Source: an uncultured bacterium (GTDB taxonomy: Bacteria; Bacillota; Clostridia; Lachnospirales; Lachnospiraceae). From it: DNA of 64,000 nt. The notes beneath the pieces are model-generated. The model was not told the DNA's origin. It made no database searches and saw only the letters and a list, made by a program, of their open reading frames with translations. The stretch is from the NCBI GenBank assembly GCA_905214875.1, contig CAJMNR010000005.1, positions 1 through 64,000 of the forward strand, written 5' to 3'. The position numbers and the translations under genes were made by a program. Each line of letters opens with the position of its first letter. Within the stretch, counting starts at the first letter, position 1. Below are positions 52,238 to 60,862 of this stretch, in pieces.

Positions 52238-52903
52238 CTAATTTGTTTTAAAAAGTTCGACTTGCCCGATGCAACTAATCTTACCATCTTCCACTAACAA
52301 GCTTCCTTGATTACCTATTGCATAAATATTCTTTTTTTCTTCCACTAATGCTCTTCGAATTGACATTTTCTTTCCGTAAGAACAATCGTAATGTACCTCG
52401 ATATCAAAATCGTCAAGATATCCGATTCCGCTGCAGTAGGAATATTCCTCATAATCATCATCAGGAGTAATATGGAATTTATCAAGTTGTACCATTGCTC
52501 CAGCACCTACACCGATTACGATTTTATCAAATGCTTTTAATTCTTCAAAAATTTGCTTTTCTTTACATCTTTCAATAGTTTTATCAGACAATCCGCCAGT
52601 AAAATACAAAATATCTGCTGTATTCAATTCGCTAACAACGTCATCCTTTGTCGCTACATAGTAGTTTAAAATCGTTATATTCTCTTCTTTTATGCCAAAC
52701 TTCAACAAAGGATTCACTATGCTCTCATAGTATTTTCCACCCTTTGCGTAATAACGATCTGCTTCTTGTGCATTTTTCACTAAGTCATCACGAAAGGAAA
52801 AAGGAAGTACTACTACCTTCATTTCAGATTGAATTATAGTTTTAAAACTATCGAAACACCAGGTTGCATCCAATGCATAATTATTAATTAATATATTAGT
52901 CAT
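52238..52903 (-). CDS. Type 1 glutamine amidotransferase-like / S51 peptidase-like protein
   Basis: The start is the ATG at 52901-52903 with GAGGTGG upstream, giving 221 residues. LNTADILYFTGGLSDKTIERC and VIGVGAGAMVQLDKF fit the nucleophile-elbow region of the peptidase S51 family, but the position usually held by Ser (GxSAG) reads GAGAM, so catalytic activity is uncertain. The later EDGKISCIGQVELF is a typical ending of these proteins. Some family members cut after Asp in dipeptides or cyanophycin. It may be a non-catalytic relative. Confidence 0.78.
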   Translation of the reverse strand: MTNILINNYALDATWCFDSFKTIIQSEMKVVVLPFSFRDDLVKNAQEADRYYAKGGKYYESIVNPLLKFGIKEENITILNYYVATKDDVVSELNTADILYFTGGLSDKTIERCKEKQIFEELKAFDKIVIGVGAGAMVQLDKFHITPDDDYEEYSYCSGIGYLDDFDIEVHYDCSYGKKMSIRRALVEEKKNIYAIGNQGSLLVEDGKISCIGQVELFKTN

Positions 52904-52953
52904 ATGTTTTTCCACCTCGCTTTTGTTCTACTTTATTATATTTTCTATTATAC

Positions 52954-53007
52954 ACAAAAGGGGCCATGAAAACAGTACATTATTTTACCATTTTACATAG
53001 CCCTTTT
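52954..53007 (-). terminator. Terminator of lysA
   Basis: AAAAGGGCTATG and CATGGCCCCTTTT arms (one mismatch), with CTTTTGTG on the minus strand at the end. Confidence 0.55.
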
Positions 53008-53022
53008 GCTATATTCCAAACT

Positions 53023-54285
53023 TTATTTAGTTAATGGGAAATTCTCTAAATCCAATGTTGCAAAGTAATCATCCAATGTTTCTGCACGTCTGATTTGCTT
53101 TGTCGTTCCGTCCTCTTGTAATAAGATTTCAGCACTTCTTAACTTACCGTTGTAGTTATACCCCATTGAGAAGCCATGAGCGCCTGTATCGTGAATTACA
53201 AGATAATCTCCGATATCGATTTTTGGAAGCTTACGATCAATTGCAAACTTATCATTGTTCTCACAAAGTCCACCAGTGATATCATATACATGATCACAAG
53301 GGGCATCTTCTTTTCCAAGAACCGTAATATGATGATAAGATCCATACATCGCAGGTCTCATAAGGTTTGCTGCACAAGCATCCACACCAATGTATTCTTT
53401 ATAAATGTGTTTTTCATGTAATGCTTTTGTTACTAAGCATCCGTATGGTCCTAACATGAAACGACCTAATTCTGTATAAATTGCTACATCATCCATACCT
53501 TCTGGCAAGAATACTTCTTCATATGCTTTTCTTACACCTTCACCAATTGCCATAATATCGTTTGGCTCTTCGTCTGGTTTATAAGGAATTCCTACACCAC
53601 CAGAAAGATTAACAAAAGCAATATGAACATCACATTCCTTCTTCAATTCGACAGCAAGTTCAAATAAGATTCTTGCAAGTTTTGGATAGTATGCAGTAGT
53701 TACTGTATTACTTGCTAAAAATGCGTGAATTCCGAAATGTTTTACACCTTTTGCTTTTAATTTCTTAAATGCTTCTTTCATCTGGTCTTTTGTCATACCG
53801 TATTTTGCATCTTTTGGCGTATCCATAATTGTATTATGAATTGCAAAATCGCCACCTGGATTATATCTGCATGACATAGTTTCTGGGAACTCGGCAATCT
53901 TTTCGAAGAAATCAATATGAGTAATATCGTCAAAATTAATGATTGCTCCTAATTTGGCAGCTAATTCAAAATCTTCTCTTGGTGTATCGTTGGAAGAGAA
54001 CATGATCTCATGATTTTTTAAACCGACTTTATTAGATAAATAAAGTTCTGCTTCTGAAGAGCAATCGGCACCGATTCCTTCTTCTTTTAAGATTGTCATG
54101 AGGTAAGGATTAGGAGTAGCTTTGACTGCAAAGAATTCTTTAAATCCCTTATTCCAAGCAAATGCTTTCTTTAACTTTCTAGCGTTTTCACGAATTCCTT
54201 TTTCATCATACAAATGGAATGGAGTTGGATATTTTTTTGCCATCTCCTGTACTTGTTCTAATGTTACAAACGGTTTCTTTTCCAT
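53023..54285 (-). CDS. lysA: Diaminopimelate decarboxylase-like PLP enzyme
   Basis: 420 residues, alanine-racemase fold type III. The PLP lysine is in FFAVKATPNPYL. GADCSSEAELYLS, HFGIHAFLASNT, NLSGGVGIPY and ELGRFMLGPYG cover the usual phosphate- and substrate-binding sites, and TGGLCENNDKFA carries the active-site Cys/Glu region. The enzyme would make lysine from meso-diaminopimelate. Related ornithine/arginine-type decarboxylases share the fold, so substrate assignment is by overall likeness. The promoter region has three AATGTAC repeats. Confidence 0.88.
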   Translation of the reverse strand: MEKKPFVTLEQVQEMAKKYPTPFHLYDEKGIRENARKLKKAFAWNKGFKEFFAVKATPNPYLMTILKEEGIGADCSSEAELYLSNKVGLKNHEIMFSSNDTPREDFELAAKLGAIINFDDITHIDFFEKIAEFPETMSCRYNPGGDFAIHNTIMDTPKDAKYGMTKDQMKEAFKKLKAKGVKHFGIHAFLASNTVTTAYYPKLARILFELAVELKKECDVHIAFVNLSGGVGIPYKPDEEPNDIMAIGEGVRKAYEEVFLPEGMDDVAIYTELGRFMLGPYGCLVTKALHEKHIYKEYIGVDACAANLMRPAMYGSYHHITVLGKEDAPCDHVYDITGGLCENNDKFAIDRKLPKIDIGDYLVIHDTGAHGFSMGYNYNGKLRSAEILLQEDGTTKQIRRAETLDDYFATLDLENFPLTK

Positions 54286-54311
54286 TATTCACTCTCTCCT
54301 TTACTCGTTAT

Positions 54312-54353
54312 GTACATTGTACAGTCCCGTACATTATATACGCCTGTACATTC
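54312..54353 (-). promoter_or_regulatory. lysA promoter with three direct repeats AATGTAC
   Basis: Minus strand repeats of AATGTAC lie at 54312-54318, 54330-54336 and 54347-54353, spaced 18 and 17 bases. A perfect TATAAT (54333-54338) overlaps the middle one. A repressor site is a reasonable inference. Confidence 0.5.
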
Positions 54354-54490
54354 TGTTTGAAAAAATATAGCATACATAAATCTAATTGTCAATGTATAAA
54401 TGAAATTCATTTTCAAGTAAGAACTTCCAAATTTGCTGTATCCTTGTATTTTAGCGTATTAGCACACTAAACTAGTTTCGACAAAATTAT

Positions 54491-54522
54491 AGAAAGCAAT
54501 GGATTCATAGCTTTCTATTTTT
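54491..54522 (-). terminator. Terminator of the nucleoside importer-tdk operon
   Basis: AGAAAGC and GCTTTCT arms; minus-strand sequence after the stem is ATAATTTTG. It is modest in strength. Confidence 0.5.
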
Positions 54523-54555
54523 GATTTCTATTTTTATGTATTGGCAGCCCATTTT

Positions 54556-55149
54556 TTACAAAGCTTCCATGGACTGCTGTTTTTTCATCTCTTTATAACA
54601 TTTATAGCACATTGCTACATATTTATCATTTCCACCGATTTCAATTTGTTCTCCCTCTGTTACAAGGTGTCCCTCTTTGTCAATACGAGCATTGACTGTG
54701 GCTTTTTTTCCACAAGAACAGATTGTCTTAATCTCCTGGATTGACTCTGCGATTTCGAATAAGCGCTTGCTTCCTGGGAAGAGCTTTGTCTGAAAATCTG
54801 TCTTTAATCCGAAGCATAAGACTGGAATAGAAAAATCATATACAATGTCTTGTAACTGGTCGATCTGTTCTTCTGAAAAGAACTGACACTCATCAACAAT
54901 AATCACATCTACAACTGATTTTTCATGGTCACAGAACTCTTTATAGATATCCTGCTCTGGCTGAATTAAGTAAACCTCTTCTTCTAGTCCGATTCTAGAA
55001 CGACATACTGCTCGTCCTTCTCTCGTATCAATCGCTGGTTTGATCAGCCAAACCTTTAATCCTCGCTCTTCATAATTAAACTTCGTAATAAGTGCCTGGG
55101 CAGTCTTAGAACTGCCCATTGCACCATATTTAAAATATAATTTCGCCAT
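54556..55149 (-). CDS. tdk: Thymidine kinase, type II
   Basis: 197 residues. P-loop YGAMGSSKTAQAL, Walker B VIIVDECQFF, and zinc-binding cysteines CSCGKKATVNAR and CYKCYKE are all in place. The enzyme phosphorylates thymidine for DNA precursor salvage. It begins three bases after the nucleoside permease gene, so uptake and phosphorylation are in the same operon, which supports thymidine or a related nucleoside as one substrate of the importer. Confidence 0.96.
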   Translation of the reverse strand: MAKLYFKYGAMGSSKTAQALITKFNYEERGLKVWLIKPAIDTREGRAVCRSRIGLEEEVYLIQPEQDIYKEFCDHEKSVVDVIIVDECQFFSEEQIDQLQDIVYDFSIPVLCFGLKTDFQTKLFPGSKRLFEIAESIQEIKTICSCGKKATVNARIDKEGHLVTEGEQIEIGGNDKYVAMCYKCYKEMKKQQSMEAL

Positions 55150-55152
55150 TTC

Positions 55153-56106
55153 CTATCTAGCGCCTTTATCGTAAGGGATACCTGAAGCACGTGGTGCTTG
55201 AGATTTCTTAGACGTAAATGCTAATACGACTAACGTTACGATATAAGGAATCATTTTGTAAACATTCGCAGGAATGTTTAATTTTAATAAGAAAGGAATA
55301 CCTGAGTAAGATGCTGCTAACGCTTTCATAAATCCGAAGAAAAGGGAAGCGTAAAGAATCTTTAATGGATTCCATTGACCGAAGATTAATACTGCTAATG
55401 CTAAGAAACCATAACCTGCTACAGTTGCATTGAAGTTTGTAGACGTTGGGATAACGAATACTAAACCACCAATACCACCAAGTGCACCAGAGATTAATAC
55501 ACCTGCATAACGGATTTTGTAAACATTGATTCCTAAGGAATCGGCTGCTTGTGGATGCTCACCACATGCTCTTAAACGAAGACCAAATCTTGTTTTATAT
55601 AATACGATTGTTGAAATAATTAAAATTAAGAAACCGATATAAGTCGTAATATAAGTATTCTTAAAGAACATATCACCAATCACTGGAATTTTACTTAAAA
55701 CTGGTACTTCTTCAATACGGAATGTATTGTTGAAGTTGATTTGTTGTACGTCTTGAACTGTACGTGCAACGAAAATTGCAAATGCTGGTGCGAACATGTT
55801 AAGTGCCGTACCACTGATTGTTTGATCTGCTTTCATGTTAATGGAAGCAAATGCATGGAATAAAGAGAAAATCATACCGGCAACGGCTGCAACAATAATT
55901 GCTAATAATAATAGCCCTTGTCCACTCATAGAGTCTTGGAAAATATTAATGAAAAAGATACTTGCAAAAGCACCAATTGTCATAATACCTTCTAAGGCAA
56001 TATTAACAACACCACTTCGTTCTGAGAACATACCGCCTAAGGCTACGATCAATAGGGGTATGATAAAGTACATTGTCTGTTGAACTAAGAAATATAAAAT
56101 ATCCAT
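55153..56106 (-). CDS. nupQ: Nucleoside ABC importer permease (NupQ-like)
   Basis: 317 residues with about eight to ten membrane helices. The BPD_transp_2-type signature appears as ERSGVVNIALEGIMTIGAFAS near the N-terminus and RACGEHPQAADSLGINVYKIRY in the cytoplasmic loop that contacts the ATPase. It is the second permease of a BmpA-NupOPQ-type nucleoside importer. Its ATG overlaps the NupP stop codon as TAATGG. Confidence 0.9.
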   Translation of the reverse strand: MDILYFLVQQTMYFIIPLLIVALGGMFSERSGVVNIALEGIMTIGAFASIFFINIFQDSMSGQGLLLLAIIVAAVAGMIFSLFHAFASINMKADQTISGTALNMFAPAFAIFVARTVQDVQQINFNNTFRIEEVPVLSKIPVIGDMFFKNTYITTYIGFLILIISTIVLYKTRFGLRLRACGEHPQAADSLGINVYKIRYAGVLISGALGGIGGLVFVIPTSTNFNATVAGYGFLALAVLIFGQWNPLKILYASLFFGFMKALAASYSGIPFLLKLNIPANVYKMIPYIVTLVVLAFTSKKSQAPRASGIPYDKGAR

Positions 56107-57482
56107 TATACGTTATCCCCCTCTTCTTTATCTTCTACTGCTTCAAGTTCGTCAACTGGAACTTCAATCGTTTGCTCTGCAGGTTTTCCTGGAAGTGCAG
56201 CCATCTTGTTTCTACGTTTTTTAATAAAGTTACTGTACGTAGATTGTAAGATTAATGCAAACGCAGAGAAGTAAATGATTACTGCAATGATAATATCAAT
56301 AACTTCCGTTGGGAAAGCATATAACTGAAGATAAAATCCACCTTGCATAATGTAAGCAATAAAGATTGCAGCGAATGCAACACCGATTGGGTTACTTAAA
56401 CCAAGTAAGGCAACTGGGATACCATTGAATCCTTCCGTAGCTAATACGTCAACTACTTGGATGTATTTACCGGAACCACTAAGGTATAAGATACCACCAG
56501 CAAGACCAGCTAATAGACCAGCGATTACCATGGAAAGGATAATTCCACGTTTTTCGTTGATACCAGCGTATTTACTTGCTTCACGGTTAAAACCTACTGC
56601 TTTTAATTCATAACCAAATGTAGTTTTATTTAAAACGATATAAATAATGATTACTGCAATAATGGCAATAATGATACCACCGCCAACTGTAGATCCTTCA
56701 AAGACCTTATCAAGACCGAATGATGGAGTCAAAGCAGATGATGCAACTGGGTTAGATTCATTCTTAAGAGTATTGAACATAAGAGTATCTGCTTTTAATT
56801 CATAACCAAATGTAGTTTTATTTAAAACGATATAAATAATGATTACTGCAATAATGGCAATAATGATACCACCGCCAACTGTAGATCCTTCAAAGACCTT
56901 ATCAAGACCGAATGATGGAGTCAAAGCAGATGATGCAACTGGGTTAGATTCATTCTTAAGAGTATTGAACATAAGAGTATCTGCTTTTACAAGATAATTT
57001 ACAAGGTACATACCAATGTAGTTCATCATGATAGAAGAGATAACTTCGTTTACGTTACAAAAAGCTTTTAATACACCTGGAACAAATGCCCAAACTGCAC
57101 CTGCGATCATAGCTACAAGTAATGCTACAATCCAATGGAAACTTCCAAGGTAAGTACATCTAATACCTACGAAAACGCCGGCATATGCACCAACAATAAA
57201 TTGTCCTGGTGTACCGATATTGAATAATCCTGTTTTAAATGCAAAAGCAACACTTAAACCTGTTAACATGATTGGTGTAGCATAATATAATACTTGACCG
57301 ATACCTTTCATATCATCTTGAAGTGCACCGGATATAATTTGCATGAAACCTGCGTTTGCTTCTTCTGGGTTTGCGATTAATAATACGATATAACCGAAGA
57401 GCAAACCAATGATAATTGCAAAGATAGAGGAAAGATATGCTCTACTCTTGCTTTCTTTGTCTTTTTTTGTTTTCTTAAGCAT
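56106..57482 (-). CDS. nupP: Nucleoside ABC importer permease (NupP-like) with exact internal duplication
   Basis: 458 residues; relatives are usually nearer 350-400. The N-terminus (RAYLSSIFAIIIGLLFGYIV, FKTGLFNIGTPGQFIVGAYAG) and the coupling loop GYELKAVGFNREASKYAGI are normal. Residues 167-230 and 231-294 are identical 64-residue blocks, each holding one predicted membrane helix (IIIAIIAVIIIYIVLN). Without the extra block the protein would have 394 residues. An odd number of added helices would turn the downstream part inside out unless one copy stays out of the membrane. The protein may be non-functional, or the repeat may be an assembly artefact. Confidence 0.9.
   Translation of the reverse strand: MLKKTKKDKESKSRAYLSSIFAIIIGLLFGYIVLLIANPEEANAGFMQIISGALQDDMKGIGQVLYYATPIMLTGLSVAFAFKTGLFNIGTPGQFIVGAYAGVFVGIRCTYLGSFHWIVALLVAMIAGAVWAFVPGVLKAFCNVNEVISSIMMNYIGMYLVNYLVKADTLMFNTLKNESNPVASSALTPSFGLDKVFEGSTVGGGIIIAIIAVIIIYIVLNKTTFGYELKADTLMFNTLKNESNPVASSALTPSFGLDKVFEGSTVGGGIIIAIIAVIIIYIVLNKTTFGYELKAVGFNREASKYAGINEKRGIILSMVIAGLLAGLAGGILYLSGSGKYIQVVDVLATEGFNGIPVALLGLSNPIGVAFAAIFIAYIMQGGFYLQLYAFPTEVIDIIIAVIIYFSAFALILQSTYSNFIKKRRNKMAALPGKPAEQTIEVPVDELEAVEDKEEGDNV
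56597..56788. repeat. 192-bp tandem duplication, copy 1
   Basis: Identical base for base to 56789-56980. Both copies begin CTGCTTTTA, and the same nine bases recur at 56981, right after the second copy. Confidence 0.97.
56789..56980. repeat. 192-bp tandem duplication, copy 2
   Basis: Identical to 56597-56788. The 9-base CTGCTTTTA at 56597 and 56981 probably marks the microhomology used for slippage or unequal exchange. Confidence 0.97.
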
Positions 57483-57484
57483 CT

Positions 57485-59014
57485 TTAGTTATCTCCCCCT
57501 TCTGAACCTGCCATGTAAAGACCAAGCTGATTTTGCGTAGTCTTCTTAGGATCTAATTCTGCAACAATTTTACCCTCGAACATAACTAAGATACGATCAC
57601 TTAAGTTCATAACTTCGTCTAATTCAAAGGATACTAATAAGACACCGCTACCAGCATCTCTTTGTTTTACTAATTGTTTGTGTACGAATTCAATTGCACC
57701 AACGTCAAGACCACGTGTTGGCTGTACTGCGATTAATAAATCAGGATTTCTATCGATTTCTCTACCAATAATAATCTTTTGCTGGTTACCACCTGACATA
57801 CTTCTTGCAATTGTACGTGCACCTTGTCCAGAACGAATATCAAACTTCTCTATTAAGCTGTTTGCATGTTCTTTAATCTTACCAAAACGTAAAAATCCAC
57901 CTTTTTGGTAAGTTGGTTCAAAATATTCTTGAAGTACAGCATTTTCTGCAACTGTATAATCAAGAACTAAACCATGACGATGACGATCTTCTGGAATATG
58001 ACCAATTCCATGAGTATTTTTATAACGGATGGATTTATATGTTACATCTTCTCCGTTTAAATATACATGTCCGCCATCTAATTTCATTAATCCAGTAATC
58101 GCCTGAATTAATTCGCTTTGACCGTTTCCGTCGATACCAGCGATACTAACGATTTCACCTTTTTTCACTTCAAAGTTAACATCATCTACAACGAATGTCG
58201 TACTACCTTCACGTTTAGACTTCACTTTTAAGTTTTCAAGTTTTAAAACAGTCTCTGTTGGTTTTGCTTCAGTCTTTTCGATGTTTAAGTTAACTTTACG
58301 TCCAACCATCATTTCTGACATTTGTTCTTTGTCTGTTGTCTTAACATCGATTGTGCCAATATAACGTCCTCTACGAAGTACGGAGCAACGATTTGCAACC
58401 TCTTTGATTTCGTTTAATTTATGAGTAATAAAGATAATTGATTTACCTTCTTTTACTAACTCTTTCATAATTGACATTAATTCATCAATTTCTTGAGGAG
58501 TTAAAACTGCTGTAGGTTCGTCAAAGATTAAAATCTCATTATCACGATATAACATCTTAAGGATTTCAACACGTTGTTGCATTCCTACTGAAATATCGCA
58601 AATATAAGCATCTGGGTCAACCATAAGACGGTATTTTTTACTTAAAGCAATTACTTTTTCTCTTGCTTCTTCCATTTTCAAGAAACCACCGTTTACAGTT
58701 TCCATACCTAAAATAATGTTTTGTAAAACAGTAAAATTATGAACTAATTTGAAGTGTTGATGTACCATACCGATTCCTAACTCGTTAGCGTCTAACGGTC
58801 CGTTAATCTTCACTTCTTTTCCTTTTACTTTAATGCACCCTTTTTCCGGCTGGTAAAGACCAAAAAGTACACTCATAAGCGTAGACTTTCCTGCACCATT
58901 CTCACCAAGAAGCGCATGGATTTCGCCTTTTTTTACTTGCAATGTTATATTATCATTAGCGACAATCCCTGGAAACTCTTTTCTGATGCCGAGCATCTCT
59001 ATAACATAGTCCAC
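57485..59014 (-). CDS. nupO: Nucleoside ABC importer ATPase (NupO-like), two ATPase domains
   Basis: 509 residues. The first half has Walker A GENGAGKSTLMSVLFG, signature ISVGMQQRVEILKML and Walker B LIFDEPTAVLTPQE. The second half has a degenerate Walker A GIDGNGQSELIQAI, signature MSGGNQQKIIIGRE and AVQPTRGLDVGA, where the usual Walker B Glu is absent. This asymmetry is normal for the sugar/nucleoside class (RbsA, NupO). It powers the NupP-NupQ permeases. The gene ends two bases before nupP. Confidence 0.93.
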   Translation of the reverse strand: MDYVIEMLGIRKEFPGIVANDNITLQVKKGEIHALLGENGAGKSTLMSVLFGLYQPEKGCIKVKGKEVKINGPLDANELGIGMVHQHFKLVHNFTVLQNIILGMETVNGGFLKMEEAREKVIALSKKYRLMVDPDAYICDISVGMQQRVEILKMLYRDNEILIFDEPTAVLTPQEIDELMSIMKELVKEGKSIIFITHKLNEIKEVANRCSVLRRGRYIGTIDVKTTDKEQMSEMMVGRKVNLNIEKTEAKPTETVLKLENLKVKSKREGSTTFVVDDVNFEVKKGEIVSIAGIDGNGQSELIQAITGLMKLDGGHVYLNGEDVTYKSIRYKNTHGIGHIPEDRHRHGLVLDYTVAENAVLQEYFEPTYQKGGFLRFGKIKEHANSLIEKFDIRSGQGARTIARSMSGGNQQKIIIGREIDRNPDLLIAVQPTRGLDVGAIEFVHKQLVKQRDAGSGVLLVSFELDEVMNLSDRILVMFEGKIVAELDPKKTTQNQLGLYMAGSEGGDN

Positions 59015-59126
59015 TTTTACTCCTCCTTTAAAGATCTAGTATTTTAATCGCTGGATACGAATTATGACATTTTTCATATAGTATTAGTGTATACAGATTT
59101 CTCATTTAATATCTATCATTGTTTGC

Positions 59127-59195
59127 AAAAAATAGCTGTAGTAATTTGGCTATATACTCTGCATTAAGAATATATTAGTCAAAAGACTACAGCTA
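59127..59195 (-). terminator. Intra-operon terminator between bmpA and nupO
   Basis: TAGCTGTAGT (59133-59142) and ACTACAGCTA (59186-59195) pair perfectly, with TTTTTT after the stem on the minus strand. It should stop many transcripts after bmpA, giving more binding lipoprotein than ATPase and permeases. Confidence 0.75.
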
Positions 59196-59229
59196 CACTC
59201 TAACAATTACAACATAATCTTATATAGTA

Positions 59230-60336
59230 CTAACCAATTAAATTAACCTTTACATTAGATACGCCAAGATCTGTTACAAGTTTTGCATCACTTTCAACTT
59301 TTAAAGCGATTTTGCCGTCTTTTAATTGAGCAAAAACAGTATCATAGTCGTCTTTTGTAAATTTAGTAAATTTAGATGAATCCATTGGAAGACCTACTGC
59401 TGCGTCTTGAGAACCAAGAACTATGCTTTGTCCACCTTTGAAGCTTCCATCATAGATTGCTTTCATTTGACCGTAAACTGCTGTAGATAATTGCTTCATT
59501 GCTGAAGTAATTACTGTGTCAGATTCAGCTGATTGGTCAACGTCAACACCGATAACTTTTTTGTTTGCTGTACTAGCAGCTGACATAATTGAGTTACCAA
59601 TAGAACCACCGCAAGCAAAGATTACTTCTGTTCCTTCGTTGTACCAAGAAGCTGCTAAAGATTGAACTTCTGGAGTTGCATCAAATGTACCTGTGTAGTT
59701 ATATTTAATTTCTACATCAGTTAAGCCTAATTCTTTTGCAGCAAGGTCAGCACCTTGAACGAATCCGTATCCGTAACGGATAACTGCTGGAACTGCAATA
59801 CCACCTAAGAAACCTAATTTCTTATAACCATCTTTTACTGCAGCATAACCAGCAAGGAAACCTGCTTCTTGCTCAGCGAAAGTGATAGAGATTACATTAT
59901 CTTTGATCGTATAATCTTTTTCAGCTTCATCGTGTGGAGTACCATCTACTAAGATAATTTTTGTATCAGGATATTTCGTTTGTAAATCATAAACTGTTGT
60001 TTCAAATAAGAATCCGGAGCACACAATTACTTTAGCTCCACCTTTGATAGCTAATTCCATAGCTTCTGCATAAGCTTGTGTAGATTGTTCTTTAGGTTTG
60101 TAATACTTTTTAGTAATGTTGTTTTCAGTTGCGTATTGTTCTAAACCTGTCCAACAACCTTGGTTAAATGACTTATCGTCGATTGATCCTGAGTCAGTAA
60201 CAAGTGCTAATTCAAACGTTGAACTATTGCTTGATTCCTTTTGAGATCCAGAATCATTCGATTTACTTTTAGATCCGCATGCTGTCAATGAAAATAAAGA
60301 TAAGCATATACATAATGCCGATACTACTTTTTTCAT
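59230..60336 (-). CDS. bmpA: Nucleoside-binding lipoprotein (BmpA/PnrA family)
   Basis: The start is the ATG at 60334-60336 (MKKVVSALCICLSLFSLTAC) with TTAGGAGGAAG upstream, giving 368 residues. The lipobox LTAC places the lipid anchor at Cys20. The family pattern follows: VTDSGSIDDKSFNQGCWTGL, then GAKVIVCSGFLFE and FLAGYAAVKDG and GYGFVQGADLAAKELG. Characterised relatives (PnrA, BmpA) bind purine or other nucleosides outside the membrane and pass them to the importer encoded downstream. Confidence 0.93.
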   Translation of the reverse strand: MKKVVSALCICLSLFSLTACGSKSKSNDSGSQKESSNSSTFELALVTDSGSIDDKSFNQGCWTGLEQYATENNITKKYYKPKEQSTQAYAEAMELAIKGGAKVIVCSGFLFETTVYDLQTKYPDTKIILVDGTPHDEAEKDYTIKDNVISITFAEQEAGFLAGYAAVKDGYKKLGFLGGIAVPAVIRYGYGFVQGADLAAKELGLTDVEIKYNYTGTFDATPEVQSLAASWYNEGTEVIFACGGSIGNSIMSAASTANKKVIGVDVDQSAESDTVITSAMKQLSTAVYGQMKAIYDGSFKGGQSIVLGSQDAAVGLPMDSSKFTKFTKDDYDTVFAQLKDGKIALKVESDAKLVTDLGVSNVKVNLIG

Positions 60337-60570
60337 GTAACTTCCTCCTAATACTGTCATAATTTTTTTACAATTAGCATAATATCATAAAAAATCTGGC
60401 TATACAACCCTGATTTACCAAAGTTTTTTATTTTGCACAATTTTTTTTGTTTTTTTAAATTTTTTCTGTTCATATATTATTTTTATTTAGTTTTTTCGAA
60501 AATTTCAAATATTATCCATAATTAAACCAACTATTTTCCCCTTATTTCGTTATATTTTACCATATATATT
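60337..60570. other. AT-rich promoter region of bmpA
   Basis: Extremely AT-rich, with long T runs. Apart from the promoter listed separately I see no riboswitch fold, in particular no purine-riboswitch core. Confidence 0.5.
60379..60407 (-). promoter_or_regulatory. Promoter of bmpA
   Basis: Minus strand: TTGTAT (60402-60407), 17-bp spacer, TATTAT (60379-60384), about 43 bases before the ATG. Confidence 0.65.
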
Positions 60571-60613
60571 GTTATTATATCCCGAATCGTCAAGTGTAAC
60601 ATCTGACAATGAA

Positions 60614-60755
60614 CAAAGTGTGTGTTCCACATACTCTCGCGTCTTTTTGCGTTTGTCAAAGAACGCACACTTTGCCCGCACCGAACCTGGTCTTGGTAGC
60701 GACATCTTCCTTTCAGGTGAGTGCGCATCACACGTCCCGCTTTTTGGGACATTTT
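60614..60755 (+). ncRNA. Candidate structured RNA with terminator
   Basis: Stem A pairs CAAAGTGTGTGTTC (60614-60627) with GAACGCACACTTTG (60661-60674), with one G-T pair. Stem B pairs CGCAC plus ACCTG (60677-60689) with CAGGT plus GTGCG (60714-60725). Stem C is GTCCC/GGGAC (60734-60750) followed by ATTTTT, a plus-strand terminator. The stretch is clearly more GC-rich than its flanks. A weak TATTAT at 60573-60578 could be a -10. Two ORFs in this stretch look spurious. Confidence 0.45.
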
Positions 60756-60756
60756 T

Positions 60757-60798
60757 AATTGTTAGGAAAGAGCTCGACAGAGAAATTTCCTAACAATT
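60757..60798. repeat. 13-bp perfect inverted repeat
   Basis: AATTGTTAGGAAA (60757-60769) pairs with TTTCCTAACAATT (60786-60798) around a 16-base loop. Neither strand has a T-run after the stem, so it is not a normal terminator. It borders the structured element above. Confidence 0.6.
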
Positions 60799-60801
60799 AA
60801 A

Positions 60802-60845
60802 AAAAGGCTTAATAAGTAAGTTTTTCCCTTACCTATTAAGTCTTT
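60802..60845 (-). terminator. Terminator of udk
   Basis: GACTTAATAGGTAAG and CTTACTTATTAAG arms, followed by CCTTTTTTT on the minus strand, 18 bases beyond the udk stop. Confidence 0.85.
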
Positions 60846-60862
60846 TAGAGTAATACATTTAT

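Noticed and set aside
60337..60570. Possible purine riboswitch ahead of the nucleoside importer
   Set aside because: No three-way junction with the conserved loops could be found, only AT-rich sequence.
60531..60793. Two overlapping ORFs on opposite strands upstream of bmpA
   Set aside because: No ribosome binding site, biased composition, and the same stretch folds into conserved-looking stems. More likely non-coding.
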